From Tubiluchus corallicola (lineage: Eukaryota; Priapulida; Priapulimorpha; Priapulimorphida; Tubiluchidae): a stretch of DNA of 60,000 nucleotides. The stretch spans positions 64,001 through 124,000 of the forward strand of contig JAQGDQ010000339.1 of assembly GCA_030141605.1 (NCBI GenBank), given 5' to 3'. Every line of letters starts with the position of its first letter. The stretch's first letter is position 1. The notes beneath the pieces were generated by a model. The model was not told where the DNA came from. It saw only the letters and a list, made by a program, of their open reading frames with translations, and did not search any database. The position numbers were made by a program, and so were the translations under genes. Shown in pieces: positions 11,001 through 26,000 of this stretch.

Positions 11001-14000
11001 CAGAAAGAGCCATCTACTGGATTTAAATGTAACTTCAATTTGCTCTTGTAAAATCCATAGCAACCAACATTTGTGCAACCACACTTTCGTATTATTTTTA
11101 GAATAACTAGAAAACGTTAATTGCCGACTTATGGACGGTTTTGCTATGCAAGCACACATTTGAATATTTATTTTTGTTAATCTTTATTTACATTTATAAA
11201 ATTTACATACACACTGCTAAACCTAGATGAAAAAACTATTAATAAAATTACTCGTATAAAGACACTGGGCCTAAGCAAAACCCATGTTTCTGAGACTTGA
11301 GTAACGAAAAATTAAAGGAAAACCGGACGATTGTTTAGACTCAATCTCATTTTAATTCACTGTCCAAAATATAAATTTTCTTGCCTGAAAAAGTTAGTAA
11401 TATTTGAATAATTAGCTTAGAAAGTTAATTAACGGCAAACGAACACAGCTATTCCTTATGTCAGAAACTAACCACAGTTTGTGCAATGGCAGGCATATTC
11501 CCTTGCTCGTCAAGCACGTTTGCGTAAGTGTTACTGCTTAAACGCGTAATGTCACGAAAAATGGGCTTTACATCATATGACTTCAGAAACTAACATTGCA
11601 GTTCATGATCATGGTTATCACGGTACTGCCTTCTATTTGTCGGCCACGCGCACGTGGTTTAACAAAATTTGAGTATCCGAGGTAATTATTATTTAATCTA
11701 AGCTTTGATTTAAAATAAGCTATTGTAGTTTTCAATATTTTAGAGCATTCTTTATTCTGAACTGATGCTTCTACAATCGTCCGGTTTTCTTTTAAGAATT
11801 CAGATTCGTATGACGAGGTTTGCAAAAATGTTATGCTACCTTGGTCGATGCATCTGTGAGCGGATGGCGGATCCCTCCACGTGGAATTGCGGAACTCGCA
11901 GACTAATGGGAAGTGGATTTTCAAATGAGATTTTCACTTCAAAAGGTTCATTCATCACAATCGGGTTTGTCAAAACCTGTAAAGAAAAATTTTACTTCTG
12001 AAATTTGCTCTGGGCAGTTTCGTTCGCCGTGCCAATTCTGATCATTCACCTCACCGAGGGAGGAAGGATGTCTTGCATCAGGTTATGGTTAAGGCACTCT
12101 GTCAGATGAAAATGTCATCTTAGACATTTATACGTAATGAGCTGGGATCTAGAATTGGTGCAAACATCAGGTTTAATCACTTCACTGTCTCTATTATAAC
12201 GGGAATCTCCTATCACAAAAATTCTATTTTCACTGGTCTGTATGACAAAACTGTACTGTAATGCTTAATATGCAAATTAACTCACACATAGGGCAGTAGC
12301 ATTACATGCCATGCACATGTCATAAAACAGGCAAGTGAAAATAAGCAGCTTAGCTGTCCTCTGTAGGCCAAAAAGTTAATATATATGCCACAAAATGCCG
12401 TTACTTGTGATGCTGGAGGTTGAAAGCAGCGGCAGTGGCAGACGTGGAAATTATAGGTATCAACAGCTACAGTGGTGCTAATGATAGTTTTGACAGTAAA
12501 ACTGATGGTAATATGTGTGCTTGCAAACCAAAATCGTCCATAAGTTGGGATAGTTAAAAATATGTTATGATGCTTCAAAGTAGAATGCATAAGAAATTTG
12601 CACAAATGTCGATTTTTTATTTTTTATAAAAACAAACACTAAATATATTGGAGTTTTATATTCTAGCATCAAATTATCCATACCCATACCCACTTTTCTG
12701 ATTAGAAACTAGTACTACAATTGTAAAAAATTTGTATTTTCAAACTCGAATAGTAGTTGGTGGAAACGGTCATTTTGCTTTTGGTTTTTTCTGTTGACAA
12801 GCCCATATCTTTGTCAGGAGGAGCCATCTACTGGATTTAAACATAACTTCAATGTGTTTTTGCAATGTCCATAGCAACCAACATTTGTGCGGTTTTAACA
12901 GAGATGATTTTAACAGTGATTTTTTCAAGGTTATGTCTTTCAGTGCGTAGCCTACACCTCAACTTTAACGTGGATTATCTCAGCTTAGAAATAACATAGA
13001 GTGATGAGTTTGGTATCAAAATGATCCTCATGAAAGGGAGATTCGGGATATGTGAATAACTAGAATACGTGAATTGCCGACTTATGGACGATTTTGCTGT
13101 GCAAGCGCACAAGTAGTGAGGCAGCGGAGCAGTTAAATACTAAATAAACAGTCTCTGCCATTGAAAGCCGCACTAGAAAAAGAGAAACTGCACCAACTAA
13201 ACATGACCACAAACCTCAACTTGTAAACTCGGCTTAACGAAATCGATCACATCAAATTCAACGAAGATTTGCTTCGTCTCCTTGACAACGGCCTTTACGA
13301 ATGTCTTGATGGCACCGTCCGCAATAAGGTTATCCAGGTAATCCTTAGGTGTCAGTTTCATCTCCACTTTCGTATCTGAGAAGAAGTTAGTTTTACCGAC
13401 TTACTTCATTCGTAGTTGAAAAATTAATTTCGCTTTTTCAAATTCTCTTAAGCTACACAAAAATTGAATTTAAAATAGTCCCCCAAAGGCGAACCTATCA
13501 TATTTCATGTTACTAGGGCTTGCTGCCTTGTCAGACAGTTTTGCTGCTTGGCTGTGTTTACATAGCAGCATAAAACACTAAAGACTAGATTCACTTCTGC
13601 TATATAGATTAATACCAGTAATCATATCGCAAAAATTCTGGAAATTATTACTACTATCTGTATACTGGTATTCATGAAAATTAATCTATATATCTCAAAG
13701 TCACCAAAAGATATGACATTTTCTAATTGTTAATGATAATATTTGTTCACGAAAAAATTGTCTTTTTATACCTTAAGATGAAACATGTAAATGCCTTGTT
13801 TTATTCTTCTTTATTCAAGGCAATTCGCAAGTTCCCTGTTTTACAAAATAGCATAATTATTTTATCTTCTGTTTGTAATTCAGGCTTCTATACTATCTAA
13901 AATTAGATTAAAGGAGTTACTGGGAAAAAACTAAAAAAAACGTCATTATGTTGTGTGCTCGCAAACCAAAACCATCCAAAAGTCGGCATAGTTAAAACTA

Positions 14001-17000
14001 CATTATGATACTTCAAAGTAGAATGACCCAAAAATTTGTCAAATAAAATTTTTTCATATTTTAAAAACTAATGCTAAATATATTGGATTTCTATATATTA
14101 GCATCAAATTATCAAGAAAGTGCTCGAAAAGTAATTTTATAACTCCTTTACCCACTTTTCTGTCTAGAAACTAGTACTGCAATTGTAAAAAAACTACTAT
14201 CAAACTCTGATAGTAGCTCCTGTAAGCTGTCATTTTGCTTCGGATTTTTTCTGTTGCCAAACCCAAATCTTTCTCAGGAAGAGCCATCTACTGGATTTAA
14301 ACATAACTCTAATGTGTTTTTGCAAAATCCGTAGCAACCACCCGCTCATACGGTTGCTAAGTGCTTTGTAGAAACGTGACAAAAAAACAATTGCTAACTT
14401 TAACAGGGAATTTCTCAATATTACGTTTTTCAGTATGTAGCCTGCACCTCGACTTCAACGTGGATTATCTCAGCTTAGAAATAACATAGAGCAATGAGCA
14501 TGGTACCAAAATGATCCTCATGAAATGGCAGGATATGTGAATAACTAGAAAAGCTTAATTGCCGACTTATGAACGATTTTGCTCTGCAAGCATACATATT
14601 ATACTCGTAAAAAATAACTTTATTATTGTCTACAATGCTAATTAAAATTATTTATTTCACTTTATTTAGGGAAACGGAGTAAAAGACAGTATGGTCGTTC
14701 CCTTTCCCCACGCACCCCTTTCCCCACACATAGGGGACGGGAGCAAAAGACCGTATGGTCGTGCCCTTTCCCCACACAAAGGGGAAGGGAGCAAAAAACC
14801 GTATGGTCGTTCCCTTTCCCCACACATAGGGGAAGGGAGCAAAAAACCGTATTGTCGTTCCCTTTCCCCACACATAGGGGAAGGGAGCAAAAGACCGTAT
14901 GGTCGCTCCTTTTCCCCACACATAGGGGAAGGGAGCAAAAGACCGTATACACATTCTCTTTCCCCACACTATTTAAATATTATTTTGTCAACTGACTATA
15001 ATCTGTACTTCTTGTTATTTCTGTCTCATGTCTTACATTAAAATCACGAAGTGAAGCATGTGTAATGTTAGCAAGTTAAAATTCTACAGGCTAGAATCAT
15101 ATTTGACTAGGTTAAATTAGATCCAATCCATTTCTACAATTACACAAGTAAGATCAGTTACAATTAATAATAATTAGCTTAAGTTAGAGGAAGAGAGAAA
15201 GACACCAGGCATGTCTGCACTCATGGTGGCTGAGATTAATTAGTCACTTCTGCTTGATTTGCAAAAAAGATTAAAATCAAATGTAAATACATGAAAAAGC
15301 CAGCAGCTCTTGGAATCACCATGTTTATTGAGCGACGATCGTTTCAGCAATCGATCTAAATTGTGCAAAATGTAGAAATTGTGTTTTATTCTTGTAATGC
15401 TTACTGCTCTGGTTCTTCATTACGTAGACTTGGATTAACTGTTTGCCAAATGTGTTATTTTCAGGCTCTCGTGTGTTAGGTAAAATTTTTTACATTTCTC
15501 TGCAATTTCTTCCGTTATAACCTGGTTTATTTTCATACAGTAAATTCTAATCTGTTGTTTTGTAGTTTCAGTTTGCGCCTTTCTATAATTAATGTATTAT
15601 ATATTCTTCTTTTTGGCTTCATTTATAGTTTGATAATGGATTCAATAGCCGAAACCATCATTGCCCAAAAAACATGATGAACTTAAGTTGTTTGCATTAA
15701 CAATCTCTGAAGATAAACTATTCTATATATCTATCCTGTTTGCAAACATATGTTTGTAAACCATCAATACGAGAATGGTATTATACAATTTGTAACTAGG
15801 GCCCCGAGACTAGGTGCGTATGTGAAAAAAACATTAAAATTTTGAATCAACAAGGCCGAGAACGCCATTTCCAAAATTGATGCTTATTCTAAGACCTGAT
15901 GTCTGCTCGCAAAGTGTGCAAAAATATTACCGGCCCTCGTTCGAACAAGAAACCTTATGAGGAAAATTGTGCAGAATGTGTGCCGTAAATCAACACAGCA
16001 ACTCAAACCACACATTGTTAACAAACCCTAACCTGACTTTGGTTCCACCGTAAGACTGAACTGTTCGCTTTTGATTTCCTGAACGGGAATTCCTGTGTAA
16101 AATCCCATTTTCGACACCATCGACACGCCAACCGTGCGCGATTCAGTTGAGCAATTGGCAATCTGTGTACAACACGAAAAAAGTATTAGGTCACTACACT
16201 AACATCAGATATTTTACATTTCATTCATTCACTTCATAGTATTAGTACTATCACAAGTCAAATAAATTCTCTTATTATCAACTAAGTTAAAGAATAAAAT
16301 AAAGCAATGAAGGGTCAAGCTCCAAACCTCCGGCCACATATGGTACAATTCTCGAAAATGCTCTGCAATCAGCAATGAACAAAAATTGTCCTGATGATCA
16401 ATCACGTCCAATGTAACGATACATCGATGCGTAGAGATATCTTCTTTTGCATTACGCACATCTTTAAAGGACAAGAAAATGGCCAACCAAAGTAAGCCTC
16501 AGAAAATTGGCAATAAAAATTATATCACTTAAGTATAATCTTAAGCGAATAAAGTACTCACGTTTTCGTGTTTAATCCAATTTTTGTAAAATATTTCAAC
16601 AGTTGCAGTAAACGTTGGCGCAGCATGTTTCATTAATTGAAAAGCCAGCACGTGACTGATCATGACATCACTCGAACATAGTCGCAGTGAGTTCTGAGCA
16701 CGTGTACTATAAAGATTTGTGTTGTGGTATGGCGCCGCCGTGACAGTCTCACGGGAGTATTTAAAATGAAAACAAACAGGAAATTCTTTTAACGTGAGTA
16801 TGATAAACGCTTAAGATTGCCTCTAACCGTTATAATTTTTTAGCAAAAATTTTCTGATACTTGCTTTATCTAGACCTTTTCTTGTCCTTCAAAGTGCACC
16901 AGGATCGTTGTATGCTGGTGCCTCAGGTGTTGAAGATTTTGTTTTCTACCCTGTATTTTCCAAGACGCTTTGAATCATATCACACGAAATATGTGATGAA

Positions 17001-20000
17001 GTTAACCCGTTAACCCACAGGATAATACCGTAAAATGTGTAAGTAGTATACATTAATTACGTAAATGTAATTAATTTACAGACTTTTGTTGACTTTTAGA
17101 TACACTTGTAAACTTGCGAGCGTACAGTAGGTACCACGTGGGTTGCTTAGTTTATAGAGTTTGCTCTATAAGTCAAAAAATGATTGCTTAAGCACCTGGC
17201 GGGATAAGTGTTTATATTGCACGGTAACCAGATGACGCCATTTTTAACCAAAATAAGTGCGCAGAAGCGTGAAGTGATCGCGATTTTAAATTGAAATTAT
17301 TAATTATACGAGGCGCTTATCACAATTTTATTGCTGAAACTTTCTAACATTTTCCCCAAAAATTAAAATACGCTCAACTTCCCGAGAGACTTGACTTTTG
17401 TTTCAACAATGGTGAAGCTACTGAAGTCCTAGCTGCAGAAATCATTCATGAGTAAAGTAACACACACAAGACTTAGAAACAACATCTCATACCTCCAAAG
17501 CCACGTTTGCTTCGTGACCAACAGGAATGTCGAGATCGCTACTGCCGGTCAAGCAGAATGTGACGTCGTCGCCTTTCTTCACGTCGTAGACGTCGTCCTC
17601 TCGACGCGAGCTAAACCTATGAGACCTGTGAACTGACTTTCTCTCCTCCTCTGAGCCTGAATGGGAAAAACAACAGAAAAATCATCAGATTCCCAAATAA
17701 AGGCTTGTCTAATTACATGTAATAAGAAAGGTTTATTTATGATAATCATTTTTGGTGTTTTTAGTTACAAATATTGCATAGGACAAAAGACTATAACGAT
17801 TGAAAAGTTACCAAGTAGATTTAAAAATGCGAGAAGTTAAAGGAAAACAGGACAATTTTTCATGTCCTACTCCATTTTGAAAAACAGTAAAAAGTAAACA
17901 TTTTAATATAACGCCAAAGTGTTTCTGATAATTAAATAAGGATCATTAACGACCGTGCGCACAGCTAGTGATGATGTCACAAGCAAACATAGTTTTCAAC
18001 AGGACAAACATTCCAAGAGTGTCGTGCACGTCTTTGCGAAAGCAAAAATTAAAATACGGAGTTCAGTACTAAATCTAAAATTTGGCAAATTTTAACTTCA
18101 AAAAGTTTAAAAAATTAAATTTCAATTAGTGTTCACACAAGACATCTCGAATGCGTGCACTACATCACAACTCAACTGTGTTTTTATGATAAAGTACAAC
18201 GCCTGTATTTTTGAACAACGAATTTTCGAGAAGCAGGATCCATTTAACTAGTGAAGTGTGAAATGCAAGTGGCTGTGAAGAACTAGCCGAACCAAGACGA
18301 AATTAAGTTGCTGCAAAAATAAAACTTTCACAAAAGTCATTCTCAAAAACAATATGTTCCCTTTCAAGATTTTATAACATGGACAGTGTTGACCTATAGT
18401 TTAACATTGGGTCCAGTTACTTTAAAATGTTTGCCTTTTGCGCTTATAAAACCAAATACATTCTTGTATTAACCTATAATTTAACATTTGGTCCAGTTAC
18501 TTTAAAACGTTTACTTTGTGAGCTTATAAAATCAAATACATTCTTGTACTGACCTATAGTTTAACAATGGGTCCAGTTACTATAAAACGTTTGCTTTTTG
18601 CAATTATAAAATCAAATACATTCTTGTACTGACCTATAGTTTAACAATGGGTCCAGTTACTATAAAACGTTTGCTTTTTGCAATTATAAAATCAAATACA
18701 TTCTTGTACTGACCTATAGTTTAACAATGGGTCCAGTTACTATAAAACGTTTGCTTTTTGCAATTATAAAATCAAATACATTCTCGAATACCTTCGGGGT
18801 GTTTATACAGATGAGTTATATCATCCCTATGATCGGCTCCGACAGCCTTGGTGCTGACAAATCTTCCTATGCATTGCCTACTCATACCGTCTGCCGACAT
18901 CGTGCCGTCCTCCCGTACGGTCCAGTACACCCGGTCACCATTGACCTCCGCAAAGATGAATGGCGTGTCGTACGGAAAGTAGACCTGTCCTTCCCTGACG
19001 GCTTTTAATGATGCTGGTCCGCATCGCATCACACCTGCAAAATAAGCAAACGTTAATGGACGGATTCGTAGATGTGCTTAAATTCCAAACCACTAAACAC
19101 AGACACATCTGAAGCCAGTACAGCTTGTAATACCTCTTTTTAGAAGCTGTTTTGGAATAAAAAACTCAAACACATCTATGAATCAGTCTATAATCTTTAT
19201 TTCATTACTGTTGTTGATAAGAGATGCCATACCTATTGAATGTCAAGTATTACATTATTAGAGCAAAGAAAGTTTTTGAAGTTTGACAGAATAATAAAGG
19301 GCTGTAGCATTTACATTTAAGAAATACGCTAAGTTCTCGTTTAACGATGCCCGGCTTAGCGATATTTTGTTTTAACGGTGCTAATTTTTGATACATTTTT
19401 ACACTTAATGTCGCATGTATTGTATTATCAACAGTTTTTCTCTTGCAACGTTATTGAACACTTTAACACACCAGCCATTACTGATTTTTACTCCCGGAAT
19501 GCAAATGAATACGCTTACATTATTACTTATGGAAAGTATTGTTTCGCTGAGCGCCGTTTCACTTAGCCACGCATTTTGCTGGAATGCGTCATTAAGCGAG
19601 TACATACTGTATTAGGCTGCTTACTCGTTAAAATCTTGATCATTAACTCTAATCACACAGAAGGATTATTGGCAGAAAAAAGTTTATTTCTGTTCATAAT
19701 CCTACGAAGACAGATGTTCCTACAGATAATCTGCAAACGTGATTTTTTGGCAGAGCACTCGAGTGCTGCCAATTCTGCAATCCAATTTAACAGCTATGAG
19801 CAGTCAGGAGACCAAAAACCGCACAGTTTTTTGTTGCTTTTTGATACAGTGTAATACAGTAGGGTGCCGCTTAATAGACTCACTTTGGGACCGAACTGTT
19901 TTGACCCAATTAACCGACTGAATCTATTAACCGATGGGTGTAGTATTACCGGTATAGAAGTACGAATCATCAGCTTAGTATGCACTGCAAAGGTTTTTAA

Positions 20001-23000
20001 TGGATTATAGAAACGAACGAATGCCTAAATTCCTAAGCAGCTATTTAAAAATAATAATTTATAAAGTGAATTAATGAAAAAGAAAATAAAAAGTTCACAT
20101 TTCTAAATCACACGAGTCTCTTTGTTATTTACAAGATTTACAAAAATTCGTTCAAGGTCGACTGCTTCATTTTTTTGTTGGGTTGCATAGTTCTCACCTG
20201 TAAGTCACAAAGAATACTGGCAGATAACTGTACCTGCATCCCTGGCATAACAACATCTAACTAATTAAACTTTCTAGCAAAGACAACCAGAGCTTCAAAA
20301 GCAAACCACTAAGCAAGTGAGTAAATGTTTAGCTTCCAGGAATTCTTGGGTAACGAGGTTAATTGCAGTGGAGGGGCGCGTCAAAGCAAACCATTAGGCC
20401 AGCGTATTAGCGTATGATAAACGTTCCTGCTTATAAACAAAAAGGTACTTAAAATGATTGTTTCTATGTATATTACAGGACCGAAGCGAACTAAGATGCC
20501 ATAAGAGTCATATAAACTCTTTGCTCACACAAGTGTCTTATTTTTAGCACGTGAAGGAAAAATATTAAGTCAACTACCGGCCATTAGCGATCAATTAGAG
20601 TCAGTTACCAACATCTTTTATATACATTTGAATAGGAGCGGTACAAAGTGTTTTTGAGTCAATTAAGGGAGTGAGTCTACTAACTGTGAGTCTAATAAAT
20701 GGCCACAACTGTATATCAATTCTGTACGTAAAGGAAAAGTGAAAAGGGAGACCTGTAAATATTAAGTCAGACTACTGACCTTCGCTGACCTCCTGCGGAG
20801 TCGAGTCGTATGCCTGCCATCCGTCGTAGCCCTCCGGTAAATCTGGGCGTTTCAGCCACGACTCGTTCCAGACGTGGAAATTCCTGTAAATACATTGCAA
20901 TACGACAATTTGAATTTGTACAACTGAAATAGCTATAAGAGACAAAAGTTATGAAAGCCTTGAATTTACATTCGACAAGTTTGAATAATTAGTGTGCACA
21001 TTGTAAGTTATCTGACAATCGTAGCCAAACTTCAGAAAAACTGGTTTCGCATTAAAACTTATATCAGTGTTCACTTATCTATTCACTTATTTGTGTTTTG
21101 AATCATAGTAAACCTGAAAATTTAAATAAAATGCTTTTTCTTCCAGTTGTTCTACAGTAGTAACAGTCAAATTTATCTACACAGTCAAATTGCGCATTCC
21201 GTTTTCTTTATCCACATAGTCAAATTTCTAGTCCTGTTTTCTTTATCTACATAGTGAAATTGTTCGTTCCATTTTCTTTATCTACACAGTCAAATTGTGC
21301 ATTCTGTTTCTTTATCTACACAGTCAAATTGTGCGTTCCATTTTCTTTATTTACACAGCCAAATTGTGCGTTCCGTTTTCTTTATCTACACAGTCAAATT
21401 GTGCATTCCGTTTTCTTTATATCTACACAGCAAAATTGTTTGTTCCATTTTCTTTATCTACACAGTGAAATTGTTCATTCCATTTGCTTTATCTACACAG
21501 TCAAATTGTGCGTTCCGTTTGTTTATCTACACAGTCAAATTGTGCGTTCCATTTTCTTATCTACACAGTCAAATTGTTCGTTCCATTTTCTTTATCTACA
21601 CAGCGAAATTGTTCGTTCCGTTTTCATAATCTACACAGTCAAATGTTGTTTGTTCCGTTTTCTTTATCTACACAGTCAAATTGCGCGTTTCGTTTTCTTT
21701 ATCTACACAGTCAAATTGTGCGTTCCATTTTCTTTATTTACACAACCAAATTGTACGTTCCGTTTTCTTTATCTACACAGACAAATTGCGCATTCCGTTT
21801 TCTTTATCTACACAGCGAAATTGTTTGTTCCATTTTCTTTATCTACACAGTCAAATTGCGCATTCCGTTTTCTTTATCTACACAGTGAAATTGTTCGTTC
21901 CGTTTTCTTTATCTACACAGTCAAATTGCGCGTTCCGTTTTCTTTATCTACACAGTCAAATTGTTCGTTCCGTTTTCTTTATCTACACAGTCAAATTGCG
22001 CGTTCCGTTTTCTTTATCTACACAGTCAAATTGCGCGTTCCGTTTTCTTTATCTACACAGTCAAATTGCGCGTTCCGTTTTCTTTATCTACACAGTCAAA
22101 TAGTTCGTTCCATTTTCTTTATCTACACATCAAATGCCGTTCCGTTTTCTTTATCTACACAGTCAAATTGCGCGTTCCGTTTTCTTTATCTACACAGTCA
22201 AATTGCCTTCGTTTTCTTTATCACACAGTCAAATAGTTCTTCATTTTCTTTATCTACCAGCATTTCTTCCGTCACACACAACTCTTTATCTACACAGTCA
22301 AATTCATCTAATTTTTTATCTACTCAGTCAAATAGTTCATTCTGTTTTCTTTATCTATATGGTGAAATTTCTCGTCCCAATCTCTTTATCAACACAGTCA
22401 AATTTCCATTCTCTTTTTCTTTTAGAAAAAAAGCACGCTTTGGGCTCAAAATATATCCCCGGTGAGTAGCACGATAGACCTCCTCAAACGAAACCCTTTA
22501 GAAACAAAAGGACTTGATAGGATGATGCAAAATAATCGTACTCAGGACGAATGAAGTAAAGGTAATGTGTTGAAGAGGCTGGAATTTGCTCAAGAGGCAG
22601 GAATGAGTGTCAATATTTGCACTACTTTGTTGAAAATTTATAAACGATCAGCTCACCAGACAGAATCATTGAGATAGTCCAAAGGTTCGTCGTTTTCATC
22701 ATAGTGAAAGTCAATGGTCATACTGGCATCGGTATCGTGAGCCGATTCAAAGTTTGTTACGCTTCTGGTAGGAATGCCAAGCGCTCGACACACTGCAAAA
22801 AAAATTCCATGAACGGAATCCTTGGCAACTAATCCACTTATAAAAGTGGAATTACTTAAAAAAACTAGTGCCTGCTTTCTCTTCTGAAAATGGCTGAGCT
22901 AGTTGAAGTGACAATGATATCACCATAAAATAGTACAGAAAATTAAAAAGAAACTTATAATGCATAGCAAGCTACAGATAACATTTGAGTTTGAGCAAAA

Positions 23001-26000
23001 AATTACGGAAAACATTGATTTAATAGCTTTTATACTGTAAAATAACGCTCTTTTGTGTTCCTTTAAACCAGTGACAGATAAACAAGTAATGCTTAAATTG
23101 TTTCATGCTTACTGCTGCTCCTTACTTACTGCTATGGATATTCAATTAACGATTTATCAAAGAACTATGTCGATGTTATTTACTGAATCTAGAAAAGCAT
23201 TCAGATAATCTTAAACTTGCCTAGAAATTCTCATTCCAGCATGACATTGTGTATTGCTGATACATATTCTCTAGATATACTCTTCCAGAAGCGAATTTTA
23301 AAGCTCTATTGTAACATAAATTTATCTGTTAATCCAGTTCTTAGCTCATTGGCTGTGTTAAATCACCATACTAGCATAAGTATACTCGGTAGAAACCGTA
23401 TTAGAGCACACGTGAACCAACATACTTATGCTTATAGACCTTAACGACATAATAGCGTACATTCTATTCTGAACTTTGCATAATGAATATGTAATTGGAA
23501 TGTTAAACAGTTAATGATATTAATGAAATGTTGTATTCGCTACTAACAACATAATGTATATACTAATGTAAATAGCACTACTTGTACTGGACAGTGCTGC
23601 CCTCTGAGGCCAATTACCTCAACTTATCTGTCAGGTGATTTCATGGTTGATGACTTTAGATACCAGGCTTTGCGAAATGCTGCAGACACTTGGCCTTGAT
23701 ATGTTGGGTTTGGTCACATGTAATTTATAGATTTGTGTCTTGTTAACTAAATTATTGTTTCCTGCTGTCTGCAGTTGCAATTGGTGTTTATTGTCTGTTA
23801 CAGTTCTCTAATGGTGCTCTAATGTTTGGGCAAGGATGTGAGCTGCTTTTATTTAATTTAATTGTTTGCAGTTTTGATTAACTACTGAAATTAACTGTAT
23901 ATGTGAAATGTTACTTTATGTAATTTGTTTGTGTATGTACTAATTTGAAATTATTATTTCCATAAAATGTGCTATATTTTAACAGAATAAACAACTAATG
24001 TAAACACGTATGTCTGGACTTGATGTTTGGATTGGAGTGTTTGAGCATTCTTGGTGAAATGGGTCATGCATGCTACAGTAATTACCGTATTATATATTAC
24101 ACGTAATGCAATCATCATGTGTGAATAAAGATGATATATACATAAATAATGATATATTGTTATCAATAACCTTAATCAGTTTGATTGAACACGAATATGA
24201 TGACTTCCGCTTATAAATGATCACAAGCAATGACATCATACGTAATTCTGTAACTAGGCAACAGAAGATGAAACACGACGACCAAAGCATCCATTTGTCA
24301 CATTCTCGTTCTTCCGAAAGTAAAGAATTTTAGAGCAAGTCTGATTGCTAAGCAACATTTATGTGTAAGGACCTCCAAAAATTTCAAATACTGCTACAAA
24401 CTGAGAAAGCTAAAATTATTTTTGTCATAAACGAGATTTTTGGGGCTCCAGACAATAACAAAAACAATGAATAAGACCAAAATTTTGCCATTTTGGCATT
24501 ACTGATTCTTTCCCTTTGCACCTCAGTTTGTTACTTACGTGTGGTCAAAAGGCCCGAGAACACCCAGCACTGTCCGTATTTGACCGGTTCGTAGTTGTTG
24601 AGCACAAATTTTTCTAGTATTTCTGCACTGCCAGTCCAAGCCGTGGGAGGAGTAGTGTCGGAGGGGTAGGTCCCCGTCCAGCGACCTTCCAGCACTCCAC
24701 CATCCTCGTCATTACTGTTAACCTAAAAGCGAGTCTTTGTCATAATTAACTAATAAATTTTATAGCCTTTCGATGTGTGACAACTAAATGTTTATTCGTT
24801 AGCTAATTTGAAGAAAAGGGAATGTTAAATTATGTCCCAAAAAACTTTCCATACAAAGTTATATTACCTAGCATTATGCTTACCTATCTAAAAGACTTAT
24901 GTAACTGGAAAAGCTTAATTCTGAATAATTTAAAATACTCGCACCATCTGAACAAACTGCTAAAACGGCACTGAAACGCCATCCCAGTATGCACTACTGA
25001 TTCACCAAAAAACAAATTATTGATATTACAGACAATATAAAGTAATTGAAACTTTTGCTAAATTTGTGAAGTGTGTGGTAAAGTATTAAAGTATTTACCC
25101 ACTACCCCTCCCCGATGCATAAAGTATTTACCCACTCCCCCTCCCCGATGCATAAAGTATTTACCCACTCCCCAATTACCCCCCTCCCCGATGCATAAAG
25201 TATTTACCCACGCCCCCTCCCCGATGCATAAAGTATTTACCCACTCCCCCCTCCCCGATGCATAAAGTATTTACCCACTCCCCCTCCCCGATGCATAAAG
25301 TATTTACCCACTCCCCCTCCCCGATGCATAAAGTATTTACCCACTCCCCGTCCCCAATGCATAAAGTATTTACCCACTCCCCCTCCCCGATGCATAAAGT
25401 ATTTACCCACTCCCCCTCCCCGATGCATAAAGTATTTACCCACTCCCCCTCCCCGATGCATAAAGTATTTACCCACTTTCCCCTCCCCGATGCATAAAGT
25501 ATTTACCCACTCCCCGTCCCCGATGCATAAAGTATTTACCCACTCCCCGTCCCCGATGCATAAAGTAATTACCCACTCCCCGTCCCCGATGCATAAAGTA
25601 TTTACCCACTCCCCCTCCCCGATGCATAAAGTATTTACCCACTCCCCCTCCCCGATGCATAAAGTATTTACCCACTCCCCCCTCCCTGACGCATAAAGTA
25701 TTTACCAACTCCCCCCTCCCCGATGCATAAAGTATTTACCCACTCCCCCTCCCCGATGCATAAAGTATTTACCCACTCCCCCCTCCCCGATGCATAAAGT
25801 ATTTACCCACTCCCCCTCCCCGATGCATAAAGTATTTACCCACTCCCCCCTCCCCGATGCATAAAGTATTTACCAACTCCCCCTCCCCGATGCATAAAGT
25901 AATACCACCCCCTCCCGATGCATAAAGTAATTACCCACTCCCCCTCCCCGATGCATAAAGTATTTACCCACTCCCCCTCCCCGATGCATAAAGTAATTAC

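Noticed and set aside
14652-15041. Overlapping 90-116 codon ORFs with 16-residue repeats
   Set aside because: They are frames of the 48-bp array on both strands, not independent genes.
18727-19008. 93-codon plus-strand ORF
   Set aside because: Antisense shadow of the transglutaminase exon plus the 80-bp repeat.
21254-22465. 403-codon plus-strand ORF, the third-longest in the window
   Set aside because: It is a translation of the 35-bp minisatellite, open because the unit has no stop codons. The three frames cycle, with no domain and no conservation signal.
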